DNA of 12,907 nucleotides, taken from positions 1 to 12,907 of the forward strand of contig JAMQCK010001026.1 in the NCBI GenBank assembly GCA_024196135.1. Direction: 5' to 3'. Below the pieces are notes generated by a model. The model had not been told where the DNA came from, ran no database searches, and saw only the letters and a program-made list of their open reading frames with translations. The DNA comes from Pleurotus ostreatus/Saccharomyces cerevisiae fusant. Taxonomy: Eukaryota > Opisthokonta. Below, in pieces: positions 1 to 6,920 of the stretch. Made by a program: the position numbers and the translations under genes. How positions within the stretch are numbered: position 1 is the first letter of the stretch; each line of letters starts with the position of its first letter.

Positions 1-683
1 AGGTGACTGAGCGCGTCGTTCCCGCCGACCTCGCCTGCGATCTTGCGGAACTCGCGTTCGTACTCGAGCAGCTCGCGCACCTGGCCTTCCCGATCCCGCA
101 CCGTCTCTTCCAGCCGGCGGATGACATCCCCTGCAATGCGCTCGAGCGTGGATTGATGTTGGAGGGGGTTCGCGTCGGTGGAATCTACTGTGCGGAGGTG
201 GACGAGGAACTTGTCTGTGGACTCGAGGTTCTGCGCGAGCACCTGCATAGGATCCTGCTCCGGTGCGCGTGGGGCCCTTTGTGGTGCTGGCGCTGGCTCG
301 CCAAACTCGGGGTCCATGTCCTGAGGCACATCCTCGGTGGCGCCTTCCGAGGGTTCTTCGTCTTGCGTGCCGTCGAAAGAGTGATCGGCGAAGGAGGGTT
401 CCTCTACATTAATGTCCGGATTGCCCTCCGCAGCGTGCGGGTCGCTGTCGATACCCTCTGCCCCTTCGTCGTACTCGATGCCGAACTCTTCTGCCAACAA
501 ACGCGAACCCGCGCTAGGCTCGGGCATGAGCGCGACAGCAAGCTCGTGCGCCAAAGAGTGCTGGCCGACTGCATTCTCGTCAGGGAGCCCGCGCAAAGAG
601 GCGCTCGACTTGCGGAGGCTAAGACTCTGACGCGACGGCGACTTCTGCGGCTGCAGATACGTGCGCGCTGTCTCGGCGGGCAT
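1..683 (-). CDS. Unrecognised protein with acidic N-terminus, 5' part only
   Basis: On the minus strand an uninterrupted frame runs from the ATG at 683-681 off the left edge: 227 codons plus two bases. An in-frame TAG lies about 12 codons upstream, so this ATG is the first available unless there is an upstream coding exon. Residues 1-30 are Ser/Arg/Lys-rich. Residues about 50-145 are very acidic and poor in hydrophobics (many Asp, Glu, Pro), so probably disordered. From about residue 145 the composition changes to a likely helical segment, including the stretch LERIAGDVIRRLEETVRD followed by further heptad-like Leu/Glu/Arg residues, which looks like the start of a coiled coil. There is no signal peptide or membrane segment. 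I do not recognise the family. The reading is supported by length, composition and the absence of stops in a G+C-rich frame. A 25-codon upstream ORF and an ACGCGT box lie in its leader or promoter. Confidence 0.7.
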   Translation of the reverse strand, partial: MPAETARTYLQPQKSPSRQSLSLRKSSASLRGLPDENAVGQHSLAHELAVALMPEPSAGSRLLAEEFGIEYDEGAEGIDSDPHAAEGNPDINVEEPSFADHSFDGTQDEEPSEGATEDVPQDMDPEFGEPAPAPQRAPRAPEQDPMQVLAQNLESTDKFLVHLRTVDSTDANPLQHQSTLERIAGDVIRRLEETVRDREGQVRELLEYEREFRKIAGEVGGNDALSH

Positions 684-772
684 GATGGCGATAGCGCGGG
701 TGATTGGGGACAGCGGTGGCTACGGCGAGGATGACGCAGACGACGACGGTGGCGAGAGTCAAGGGCGTTGCG

Positions 773-778
773 ACGCGT
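773..778. promoter_or_regulatory. ACGCGT (MCB-like) box upstream of the minus-strand gene
   Basis: The palindrome ACGCGT lies about 90 nt upstream of the ATG at 683. In ascomycete yeasts this hexamer is the core of the MluI cell-cycle box bound by MBF (Mbp1/Swi6; Res1/Cdc10 in fission yeast) at G1/S genes. A single copy is weak evidence because it could occur by chance in this much G+C-rich DNA. Confidence 0.25.
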
Positions 779-803
779 TCAGGAAGGTGCCACCAACTGG
801 GGA

Positions 804-881
804 TCACTGCGGCCAGAAGGGCCGGCTCCGTTGATAAATCGGCATCTGCCGGTTACGTTCAATGTTGAACTTGGTCGTCAT
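804..881 (-). other. Possible upstream ORF in the leader of the minus-strand gene
   Basis: An ATG at 881-879 on the minus strand opens a 25-codon frame ending at a TGA at 806-804, about 120 nt before the main ATG at 683. If the transcript starts upstream of 881 it would be a short uORF able to reduce translation of the main frame. It could also be part of an unrecognised first exon, though I see no clear donor that would join it in frame. Confidence 0.2.
857..870. repeat. Short inverted repeat GTTCAA-TG-TTGAAC
   Basis: This is a perfect 6-bp inverted repeat with a 2-bp spacer, about 175-190 nt upstream of the minus-strand ATG. Its symmetry would suit a dimeric transcription factor, but a 6-bp arm can easily arise by chance. 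Confidence 0.3.
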
Positions 882-1581
882 GACACCTGCTTGTGTGTAT
901 GTTGACGCACTCCCTTCCGTACCTTAGAGCCTCACGCACAGCTTTGTCCCAGCTATGACGAATGAGAAATCACATCCGAGATGTTTTCTGGCGTAAAATT
1001 GCACCTACTCGGCGTGGAAAAAGGAAGCGAAACGCTCTGTCAGACTTACAGTATTCATACTCTGAGAAAAGGCCGGGAGGAAGCCTCGACGCAGGTATGT
1101 GTAGCAGCAGGTCTCTTGAACCATGTCTGCCTCCAGTCCAGACGATGCTTCTCTTGCGACCACTTACTGACACCTACGCAAGAGTACAAAGCACCGTTTG
1201 CCCATCTTTCCAGATTCACGACAATCTTTCTCCCTGGGAAAGTTCAATTTGAATAGTCCTGACTGAACTCTTCGGAGAGCCACCAATACTCGTGCAAGGT
1301 GCACTACCATAGGCTGATGAATGACGACGGACGATAAAATTCATAAGGGACGACTTCGTTGCGCGCCCATCAAAGTCAACTGTGACTGTCACTGTACACG
1401 TGCAGTTGTACCCTTTTAGCTGTTCTCACGAATTTCCATTGTTTTTTCTCAACTGTGACGTCAAACTGACAAGTGTGCCTCGCCACCGCTCCGTTTTCAA
1501 CCAGGCGGTCTGTCTCCCCGCGCAGCACCAGAGATGAATGCCAACATATGCATCGAACGTCATGCACTCCACCGGCCAACA

Positions 1582-1586
1582 TATAA
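1582..1586 (+). promoter_or_regulatory. TATA-like element of the caleosin-like gene
   Basis: The sequence reads ATATAACTC, with TATAA about 55 nt upstream of the ATG at 1639. A C/T-rich tract between it and the ATG is common around fungal transcription starts. The assignment rests only on position and composition. Confidence 0.35.
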
Positions 1587-1638
1587 CTCGCGACGAGCAT
1601 GCCCTCCGCCCTCTTCACTCTAGGCTTGTGCACACACT

Positions 1639-3300
1639 ATGGCAGCTTTTCTGAAGAACACGACTGATAGCATCGGCAAAGGCGTCGGTGCTGGCGTCAA
1701 GGGCGTTGGAGACGGCCTTGGCGCTGGTGCTAGAGGAGTCGGCAACGGGCTTAACGCTGGGGTGAGAGGGGTCGGTAGCGTCGCCTCTGCTGGCGCGAGC
1801 ATCTTCAACCCTTCCACACAGAAAGAGGAGCAGCAGGCTCCAGAGCAACACTTCGCTGGGAGCGCTCCCCCATCACAGCCACCAGCCGAACAATCTGTCG
1901 ATCCGACTGCGCCAGCCGCACAGAAGACTGGCCAGCAAACCACGCAGCAAGTTCCCGAGCTAGCAGCGAATGCGCAGGCGCCTCAGCCGCAGCAGGCGGA
2001 AAACAAAGGCTTCGTTTCTGGCCTTACTTCCGGTGTTACATCCCTCGGTGGCAATGTCGGGCACGGGCTGACCACCGGCGCATCCGCCGTCGTGAACCCA
2101 GCCGTGCAAGCAGGCCAGCTCGGCGGGAAATTCGTCCAGAGCGTCTCGTCCGCCGGCTTCGACATCGGAAAGGGCGTCGCCAAAACGGGCGCGAATGTCA
2201 CGACTGGCGTGGTCAAGGGTACCGTCGATCTGGCAGGCACGGCGGTCGGCGGTATCGTCAATACTGCGGCAGAGACCAGCGGGAAGGTCTTCCAACCCAT
2301 CGCGAGTGGACTGAAGGCAGTCGAGGGTCTTCAGGCGCTCGGTGAGGGTTTGGAGAAGGTCAACGGGCTTCCGATGGCGGCTGTGAGCCAGGTGAGCACG
2401 TTGACAATGAAGGCGATGAACATGAGCGGAGTGGTACGTCTCACCTCTACTGGTCTGGTTGAAGCGGACTGATGAGCCTGTAGACGCCTACCTTCTTCGA
2501 TCCCGATGCGGACGGCGTCGTCAACATCAACGACACCATCAAGGGCCTCATCGTTTTGGGTCTGGAGGACAAGTATGCTACGTATGCGGCGTACGCACTA
2601 CACACCATCTTCAGGTAAATTGTGCCCGATTGTTCCAATTACCCGCCACTCAAGCGTACCGCAGCTACTCCACATCGAGCTCCTGGGTCCCAGCCATGGA
2701 CACCAATTTGCCTATCCATGTGAACAAGATGGTGAGAAGCCCTTTCTGCTGCCTGAACGCACTTGTTGACAATACCAGAACGACACGCGGTGGGGCAAGA
2801 ACTGGGGCACGTTCGAGCGGATGAACTGGTGCGACGACATCGAAGTCGAGACTGTAAGTCCTGCACGTTACTATATTGACACACGCTGACGGTCTTGACA
2901 GTTCTTCCAGTAAGCGAGTTTCCGGCGATGTAATCTCGCGGTGCTGACGACACGACAGGACTGCGGAGCCCAAAGAGACGTCTGCCTTCGAGCGATGGAA
3001 GGAGACCTTTAAGAAGGGACGTCAGTATTTCGGCGTGCTCCTACTCATCTTTGAGTGGGGCACGACATGGCCCTTCTGGATGCCACCCCAGCCTCCGCAA
3101 GATATCCCGTTCAAGGACGATATCGGCAAGGTCGTCAGGGTCAGTGTTCGTCAAGCTGGCGCTCTCGAGCTTTTTTTGACGTGGCTTCGCAGTCGGTCAT
3201 CTTCCCGACCATCTTCAAGAACTTCCAGAACTCGCACGAGGGGCAGGAGAAGGAGGCGCCTCCCAGCCCGAACATGCCATCCGGCGCGACAAAAGCTTGA
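1639..3300 (+). CDS. Caleosin-like EF-hand protein with N-terminal 11-mer amphipathic repeats
   Basis: The model has seven exons: 1639-2433, 2484-2614, 2665-2731, 2779-2853, 2902-2909, 2959-3139 and 3193-3300. The introns are 47-53 nt with GT...AG ends, and the frame closes to 454 residues. Residues 12-55 and about 125-219 are Gly/Ala/Val/Thr-rich with 11-residue periodicity. Residues 60-120 are Gln/Pro-rich and linker-like. Residues 271-282 (DPDADGVVNIND) form a calcium-binding EF-hand loop. Next comes a hydrophobic helix and a segment (S-Y-S-T...SW-V-P...LPIHV) resembling the proline-knot region of caleosins. Later, YFGVLLLIFEW resembles the caleosin C-terminal FGW...EW motif. Caleosins are lipid-droplet or membrane haem peroxygenases. 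Here the histidine before the EF-hand and the Lys-His-Gly-Ser-Asp segment are both missing, so peroxygenase activity is doubtful. A calcium-responsive lipid-surface protein is my inference. The tail from about residue 400 is short and polar. The family call is moderate and the gene is near certain. Confidence 0.78.
1672..1803 (+). repeat. Four tandem 33-bp units encoding 11-residue repeats
   Basis: Codons 12-55 fall into four consecutive 11-residue units: IGKGVGAGVKG, VGDGLGAGARG, VGNGLNAGVRG and VGSVASAGASI. Hydrophobic residues recur at positions 1 and 5 and usually at 9. Lys or Arg sits at position 10 of the first three units. Eleven-residue periodicity gives a 3-11 amphipathic helix, as in perilipins and alpha-synuclein, which bind lipid surfaces. 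The DNA copies have diverged mostly at third positions, so the protein pattern appears to be under selection. Confidence 0.75.
2164..2295 (+). repeat. Second block of diverged 11-residue repeats
   Basis: Codons 176-219 can be read as four further 11-residue units starting IGKGV, VTTGV, LAGTA and TAAET. They are rich in Gly, Val, Thr and Ala with few charges. The start reuses the IGKGV opening of the first block at residue 12. The pattern is weaker than in the first block and has no clear DNA-level repeat. Confidence 0.45.
2902..2909 (+). other. 8-nt coding micro-exon (exon 5 of the caleosin-like gene)
   Basis: The bases TTCTTCCA lie between an acceptor ending TTGACAG and a donor GTAAGC. Including them joins exon 4 (ending ...VET) to exon 6 as FFQTAEP... 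in frame. Skipping them shifts exon 6 into a frame that stops within about 20 codons. The introns on both sides (48 and 49 nt) have the normal size for this window. Confidence 0.7.
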
Positions 3301-3396
3301 TGCAGAATATACGTGATTTGTGAGAAGAACGGACTTGCTCTGCGCTTGTTGTACACTATACCATGTAACGTACCTTGTGACCTTTCTCTCTATCTC

Positions 3397-3402
3397 TATA
3401 TA
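3397..3402 (+). promoter_or_regulatory. TATA-like element upstream of the first LYC1-like gene
   Basis: TATATA follows a C/T-rich run and lies 159-164 nt upstream of the ATG at 3561, inside the short gap between two genes of the same strand (3301-3560). A second TATAAG at 3525-3530 is too near the ATG to act as its TATA box. Position and composition are the only evidence. Confidence 0.3.
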
Positions 3403-3560
3403 GGATATGCAACGCTCAGTCATGCAGCGACGCCGCAGCGACTGACCTACGGCGCAGTCGTATACAGTGACTCGTTCTGAGTACAAACGCTACCCAGGCC
3501 AGAATTCAAATGCTGCGGTACCAGTATAAGAGTACCAGCGCAATCGCAGTACCTACTGCC

Positions 3561-4827
3561 ATGGCTCACCTGAAGAACTTCACGCTGTTTGTCGCGACTC
3601 CCGACCAGATCATCGAACATCGCAAGAGGACGTACGCCAGATGGGGCATGGGCCATTATACTCTGGAGGAGTATTTGTCCGTATTCGAGGCGCTCGAGCA
3701 TCAGGAGCACTCGGCGGACGGCAGGTCAAAGACATGGTTCGCCGCTCATATACTCCTTCATCCCCGTCCCGCTCACCGTGACCAGGGTACTCGCACCTAG
3801 GGATGATCCAGAGACGCTCGACTTCCCATGCGCTTGCCGGTCGTCAGTAATATCTGCGCAATCATCCTGGAAACATAGCTAACATGCGCGCAGGTATCGC
3901 CGCGACGGCGTCTTTTACGACGGAGAGCTGCAGCGTGTCACTTGCTATAACGTCGGATTCGTGTACACGCACGATGATCAGCGTCGGAAGGGCTACGCCG
4001 CGCATATGATGCGGCTGCTTCACTGGGTCATCGCCGACGAACGGTTCTTGAAGGCATTCCCAGCAGAGTGGGGTGCGCCGCCGCAGAGAGTGCCTTCTGC
4101 GGGGGGAGGATACTTCTCTTCGCTCTACAGTGCTCTTGGGCCGGAGTTCTACGCGAAGTGCGGCGACACGCCTTCGACGAAGGGGTGGCTGCCCAAGGAC
4201 TCGAGGTCGACCGTCTGGGAGCTCGAAGTGTCTGCCAAGAGCGCGTCGGAGCCGACAAGCGGGTGGAAGTGGCTGGACGACAAGGAAGTCGAGGACGTTT
4301 GGACCCAGGATGTGCCGCTCATGGAGAAGGACGTCGTCGAGCTCGGGAAGCAGTTGCGCAAGCCAATTGCATCCTTCCTGCCGACCGGAGGCGTCGCTGC
4401 TTCGGACCGTATGCTCTTCAGCCCGCCACACCGTCCCTTCTCGATGAAGTCGTACGGTATCAGATCGACAACTGGAGAGCTCAGCTACGCGACCTGGACG
4501 GTGAACCTGGCGAGCAAACCGCAGGGGCTGATCCTGACCAGGCTGCGGGTGCATAATGCGGCGCAGTTCAGGGAGTTGATAAGTGCAGTACTTTGGTATG
4601 CCAAGGAGAACGGTTTTCCGTCTGTCGAGACTTGGAATCTCCCTTCGCATCTCGAGGACGCCGCGCAGGAGATGGCTGGCGTGACGAGCGTGAGGGAGGG
4701 AAACCTGCCGGCTCTCAAGTCGTACGCAGCCGACGACGCGGAGTGGGCTTTCAATGAGAGGTACGCGCAGGATACCCTCATTGTCCATTTTTCGAGTTGA
4801 CTGTGCAACAGATTTGGATGGGCTTGA
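3561..4827 (+). CDS. LYC1-like GNAT acetyltransferase, tandem copy 1 (diverged)
   Basis: The exons are 3561-3736, 3786-3842, 3894-4760 and 4812-4827, giving 371 residues. The family acetylates free L-lysine with acetyl-CoA (LYC1, lysine N6-acetyltransferase, cytosolic lysine catabolism); the substrate here is inferred. Residues 108-113 (RRKGYA) form the acetyl-CoA pyrophosphate-binding loop of GNAT motif A (R-x-x-G-x-A), followed by the helix HMMRLLHWV. A conserved C-terminal domain continues through the WYAKENGF block to a short end. The start at 3561 aligns with both paralogues and has a good context (gccATGG). An in-frame ATG at 3510 would add 17 residues. This copy has several deviations. 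Intron 1 has an unusual donor, GTTCGC. The AEFQQNR/AEYQQNR block of the other copies is replaced by AASDRML. The protein ends FGWA instead of (Y/F)CWC. Without the last intron, translation would instead read to a TGA at 4800. Confidence 0.85.
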
Positions 4828-5339
4828 GCAAACTACGCAGATCAATGCGAGCATTGTGCCTAGCAAAAATTGTTGGCAGTTGACGATGTGGCGAATTGAA
4901 GGGTAGTGCAGCTTGTCGCGAGCAGAACCCAATGTATATGGCGGTAGAATTTGAAGCAGAGGATATGAACGCAAACGTGAACATGAGAGCTCCAAACAAG
5001 GCAATGTTGAGCAGCATGTCACTCCGTGACGCTTCCGGCATATGCCGAACTTGCCTTGCTCTTAGCGCTTCGTAACTTAACGCTGCTCCGAGCATTGTCG
5101 CTACTTATTCGAAGGTAACAGTGCTCATGAAAATCGCTACGATGAAGACCGTTGTATTGCAAGTCCAATGATGAGTGCTTTCGCCTGGTGGCCTGTGACC
5201 GACGCGGATCCAAAATGCCGGCGAACGCCGCGGCGGACGGTGAACCTCCCCAATCGATAGGCATTCGCAGGTTACGTCTTCCCCTCACAGGACTTCTCTT
5301 GCCTCTACATCTGTCTGGCCTTTGATATTTCCTACTGCG
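4828..5339 (+). other. Intergenic region between LYC1-like copies 1 and 2
   Basis: These 512 bp hold the 3' end of copy 1 and the promoter of copy 2. ORFs on the minus strand here are short or are tails of antisense frames over copy 1 and have no recognisable content. The last 50 bases before the ATG at 5340 are C/T-rich. A CGATAG motif (GATA-factor-like) lies at about 5254-5259, but as a single copy. I see no repeat or RNA gene. Confidence 0.5.
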
Positions 5340-6616
5340 ATGGCTGCTTACAAGGATTTGTCGCTATACCTCGCGACCCGCGAACAGGCCGTAGAATCCC
5401 GCAAGCGGTCGTTCCAGGAATGGGCGAACGGGCTGACACTCGAGCAATACCTGGCTAGAGATGAGGCGCTCGAAAACCAGGAGAACGCAGTGGGCGGGAG
5501 ATTCTTGACCTGGTCAGTCCATAGCGTGCTACTGAATCTATCTTGCTCCCTGACGCCGCTCTGTAGGGTCCTTGCACCCCGGTCAGACCCAGAGACGGTG
5601 GACTTCATGTGCGCCTGCGAAACGTAAGTCAGCGCGGTTCGTATGCAGTTTATTAACCTTGACGCACAATTCCCTAGCTATGGCCGCAGTGGTCGATACT
5701 TCGTCGATGGCGAGCTGAAGACAGTGACTGCTTATGGCGTCGCCTCGGTCTTTACGCCAATAGAGAAACGCCGGAAAGGCTACGCGAACCATATGATGCG
5801 TCTGCTGCATTGGGTGCTCGCCGATGAGAAATTCCTCAAATCATTCCCGGCCGAATGGGGCGCTCCGCCGCCGAGAGTCCCCATTGCAGGCTGCGGTTAC
5901 TTCGCCACACTCTGGAGTGATGTAGGGAAGGAATTCTACAAGGCGTGCGGCGTTACGCCATCGACCGACGGATGGGTCGTCCGAGATCCTATTTCGACAA
6001 TCTGGGACATTGACTCACTGCAGACGACTCAGCCGACCGCGGAGTGGCAGTGGCTCGACAAAGATGAAGTGAAGGATGCGTGGCGCCAAGACGTCCCTCT
6101 CATGGACCGCGACATCGTCGACTTCGCCCGCACACGGCAGGGAAAGCCGGTCGTGGCCTACATGCCCGACGAAGGCGTCGCCGAATTCCAGCAGAACCGC
6201 GGATTGCTCAACCCGTCGCTGCATCCCTACCTCGTCAAGTCTTGGGGCGTGAAGGCTGCGTCTGGCGACCTCGCTTATGCGTCCTGGACGATTCAGATAG
6301 CATCCCCTAGCGCGAAGACGCTCCTCTTGACACGCTTACGCGCGCGAAGCGTAGCGCAGTACAAGGGCCTGATGAATGCGATCTTTTGGTACGCGAAGGA
6401 GAATGGGTTTCATAAGGTCGAGACCTGGAATCTGCCGTCGATTTATGAGGAGGAGGCGAGAGCGGCGGGTGGCGTTACGGCTGAGAGGCCGAAGCATCTT
6501 CCCGCGCTCAAGTTCTATGCTGGGGACGAGGTAGACTGGATGTTCAACGAGAAGTGAGTGGTCGCTGAATTGCGCTGTCACATACTAACGCTGGAGACAG
6601 TTACTGCTGGTGCTAA
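5340..6616 (+). CDS. LYC1-like GNAT acetyltransferase, tandem copy 2
   Basis: The exons are 5340-5512, 5567-5623, 5678-6553 and 6601-6616, giving 373 residues. The sequence carries the full family pattern: an N-terminal helix with TREQAVESRKRSFQEW, then WVLAPRSDPETVDF with a CxC pair across exon 2, and the acetyl-CoA loop RRKGYA at residues 108-113 followed by NHMMRLLHWVLADE. After that come the EWGAPPPRVP and FYKACG blocks, AEFQQNR, and the FWYAKENGF...ETWNLPS segment near the C-terminus. LYC1-family enzymes transfer acetyl from acetyl-CoA to the epsilon-amino group of lysine, and I infer a similar small amine substrate here. The last intron has a clear CTAAC branch site (ACATACTAACG). The final exon adds YCWC and a TAA. 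No signal peptide or membrane segment is visible, so it is probably cytosolic. It looks like the most conventional of the three copies. Confidence 0.9.
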
Positions 6617-6920
6617 GAATTACCTTGGGCCTTGAAAATTCATGTAGAACAATTGACCATCGCCTCTCGCGTCGCGATTGTTCAGATATCAACATAGATG
6701 GCAAGTGCCCATCGTATTCGTCTGTTTCTCTCAAATGAGTGATATGGTCCTACGCCAATGGGTATTCATCCCCGAGGCGATGAGCTGGTCTCCGGGGAAT
6801 GCCGCCATCGATGTGCACTGCATTTGCTACGACGGCCGTACTCAATCACACAGATTTTGCCTCTTCCACCCATCCTCGTATCATCGACGAGTGCACTTTT
6901 TCCCGTCTCATCGCCCCAAT
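6617..6920 (+). other. Intergenic region between LYC1-like copies 2 and 3
   Basis: These 304 bp contain the 3' end of copy 2 and the promoter of copy 3. The frame of copy 3 stays open upstream to about 6678, but that extension has no counterpart in the paralogues, so I treat it as non-coding. The 60 bases before the ATG are C/T-rich. I see no other element. Confidence 0.5.

Larger units (their letters stand above)
684..1638. other. Divergent intergenic region
   Basis: This stretch separates the minus-strand gene (start 683) from the plus-strand caleosin-like gene (start 1639), so it should hold both promoters. Short ORFs on both strands (for example 962-1252 plus and 1376-1633 minus) have no conserved-looking composition, no splice partners and no recognisable motif, so I do not call them genes. 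Visible elements are an ACGCGT box at 773-778, a perfect 6+2+6 inverted repeat at 857-870, a TATA-like run at 1582-1586 and a C/T-rich tract just before the ATG at 1639. I see nothing else in it. Confidence 0.6.

Noticed and set aside
3..734. Plus-strand open frame of 243 codons
   Set aside because: It is antisense to the minus-strand gene that stays open from 683 to the edge. Its residues are Leu/Arg/Cys-rich without domain structure, as expected for the reverse of a G+C-rich gene.
619..807. Minus-strand 62-codon frame with a hydrophobic, membrane-like stretch
   Set aside because: It overlaps the start of the longer minus-strand gene in another frame and ends within it. No splice site would make it part of a larger membrane protein.
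962..1256. Two overlapping plus-strand frames in the divergent intergenic region
   Set aside because: They are in different frames, have no consistent coding composition, no recognisable motif and no splice links. Chance ORFs of this size are expected.
3862..5022. Minus-strand open frame of 386 codons
   Set aside because: It lies opposite the well-supported copy 1 LYC1-like exons. Its Arg/Leu/Cys-rich translation has no motif, and the sense strand has three paralogues with matching structure.
6678..6920. Upstream in-frame extension of LYC1-like copy 3
   Set aside because: The frame is open and begins with residues vaguely like the extension of copy 1 (x-x-RYQ), but the rest shows no similarity. 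Copy 2 has a stop shortly upstream, so I treat it as promoter and leader.
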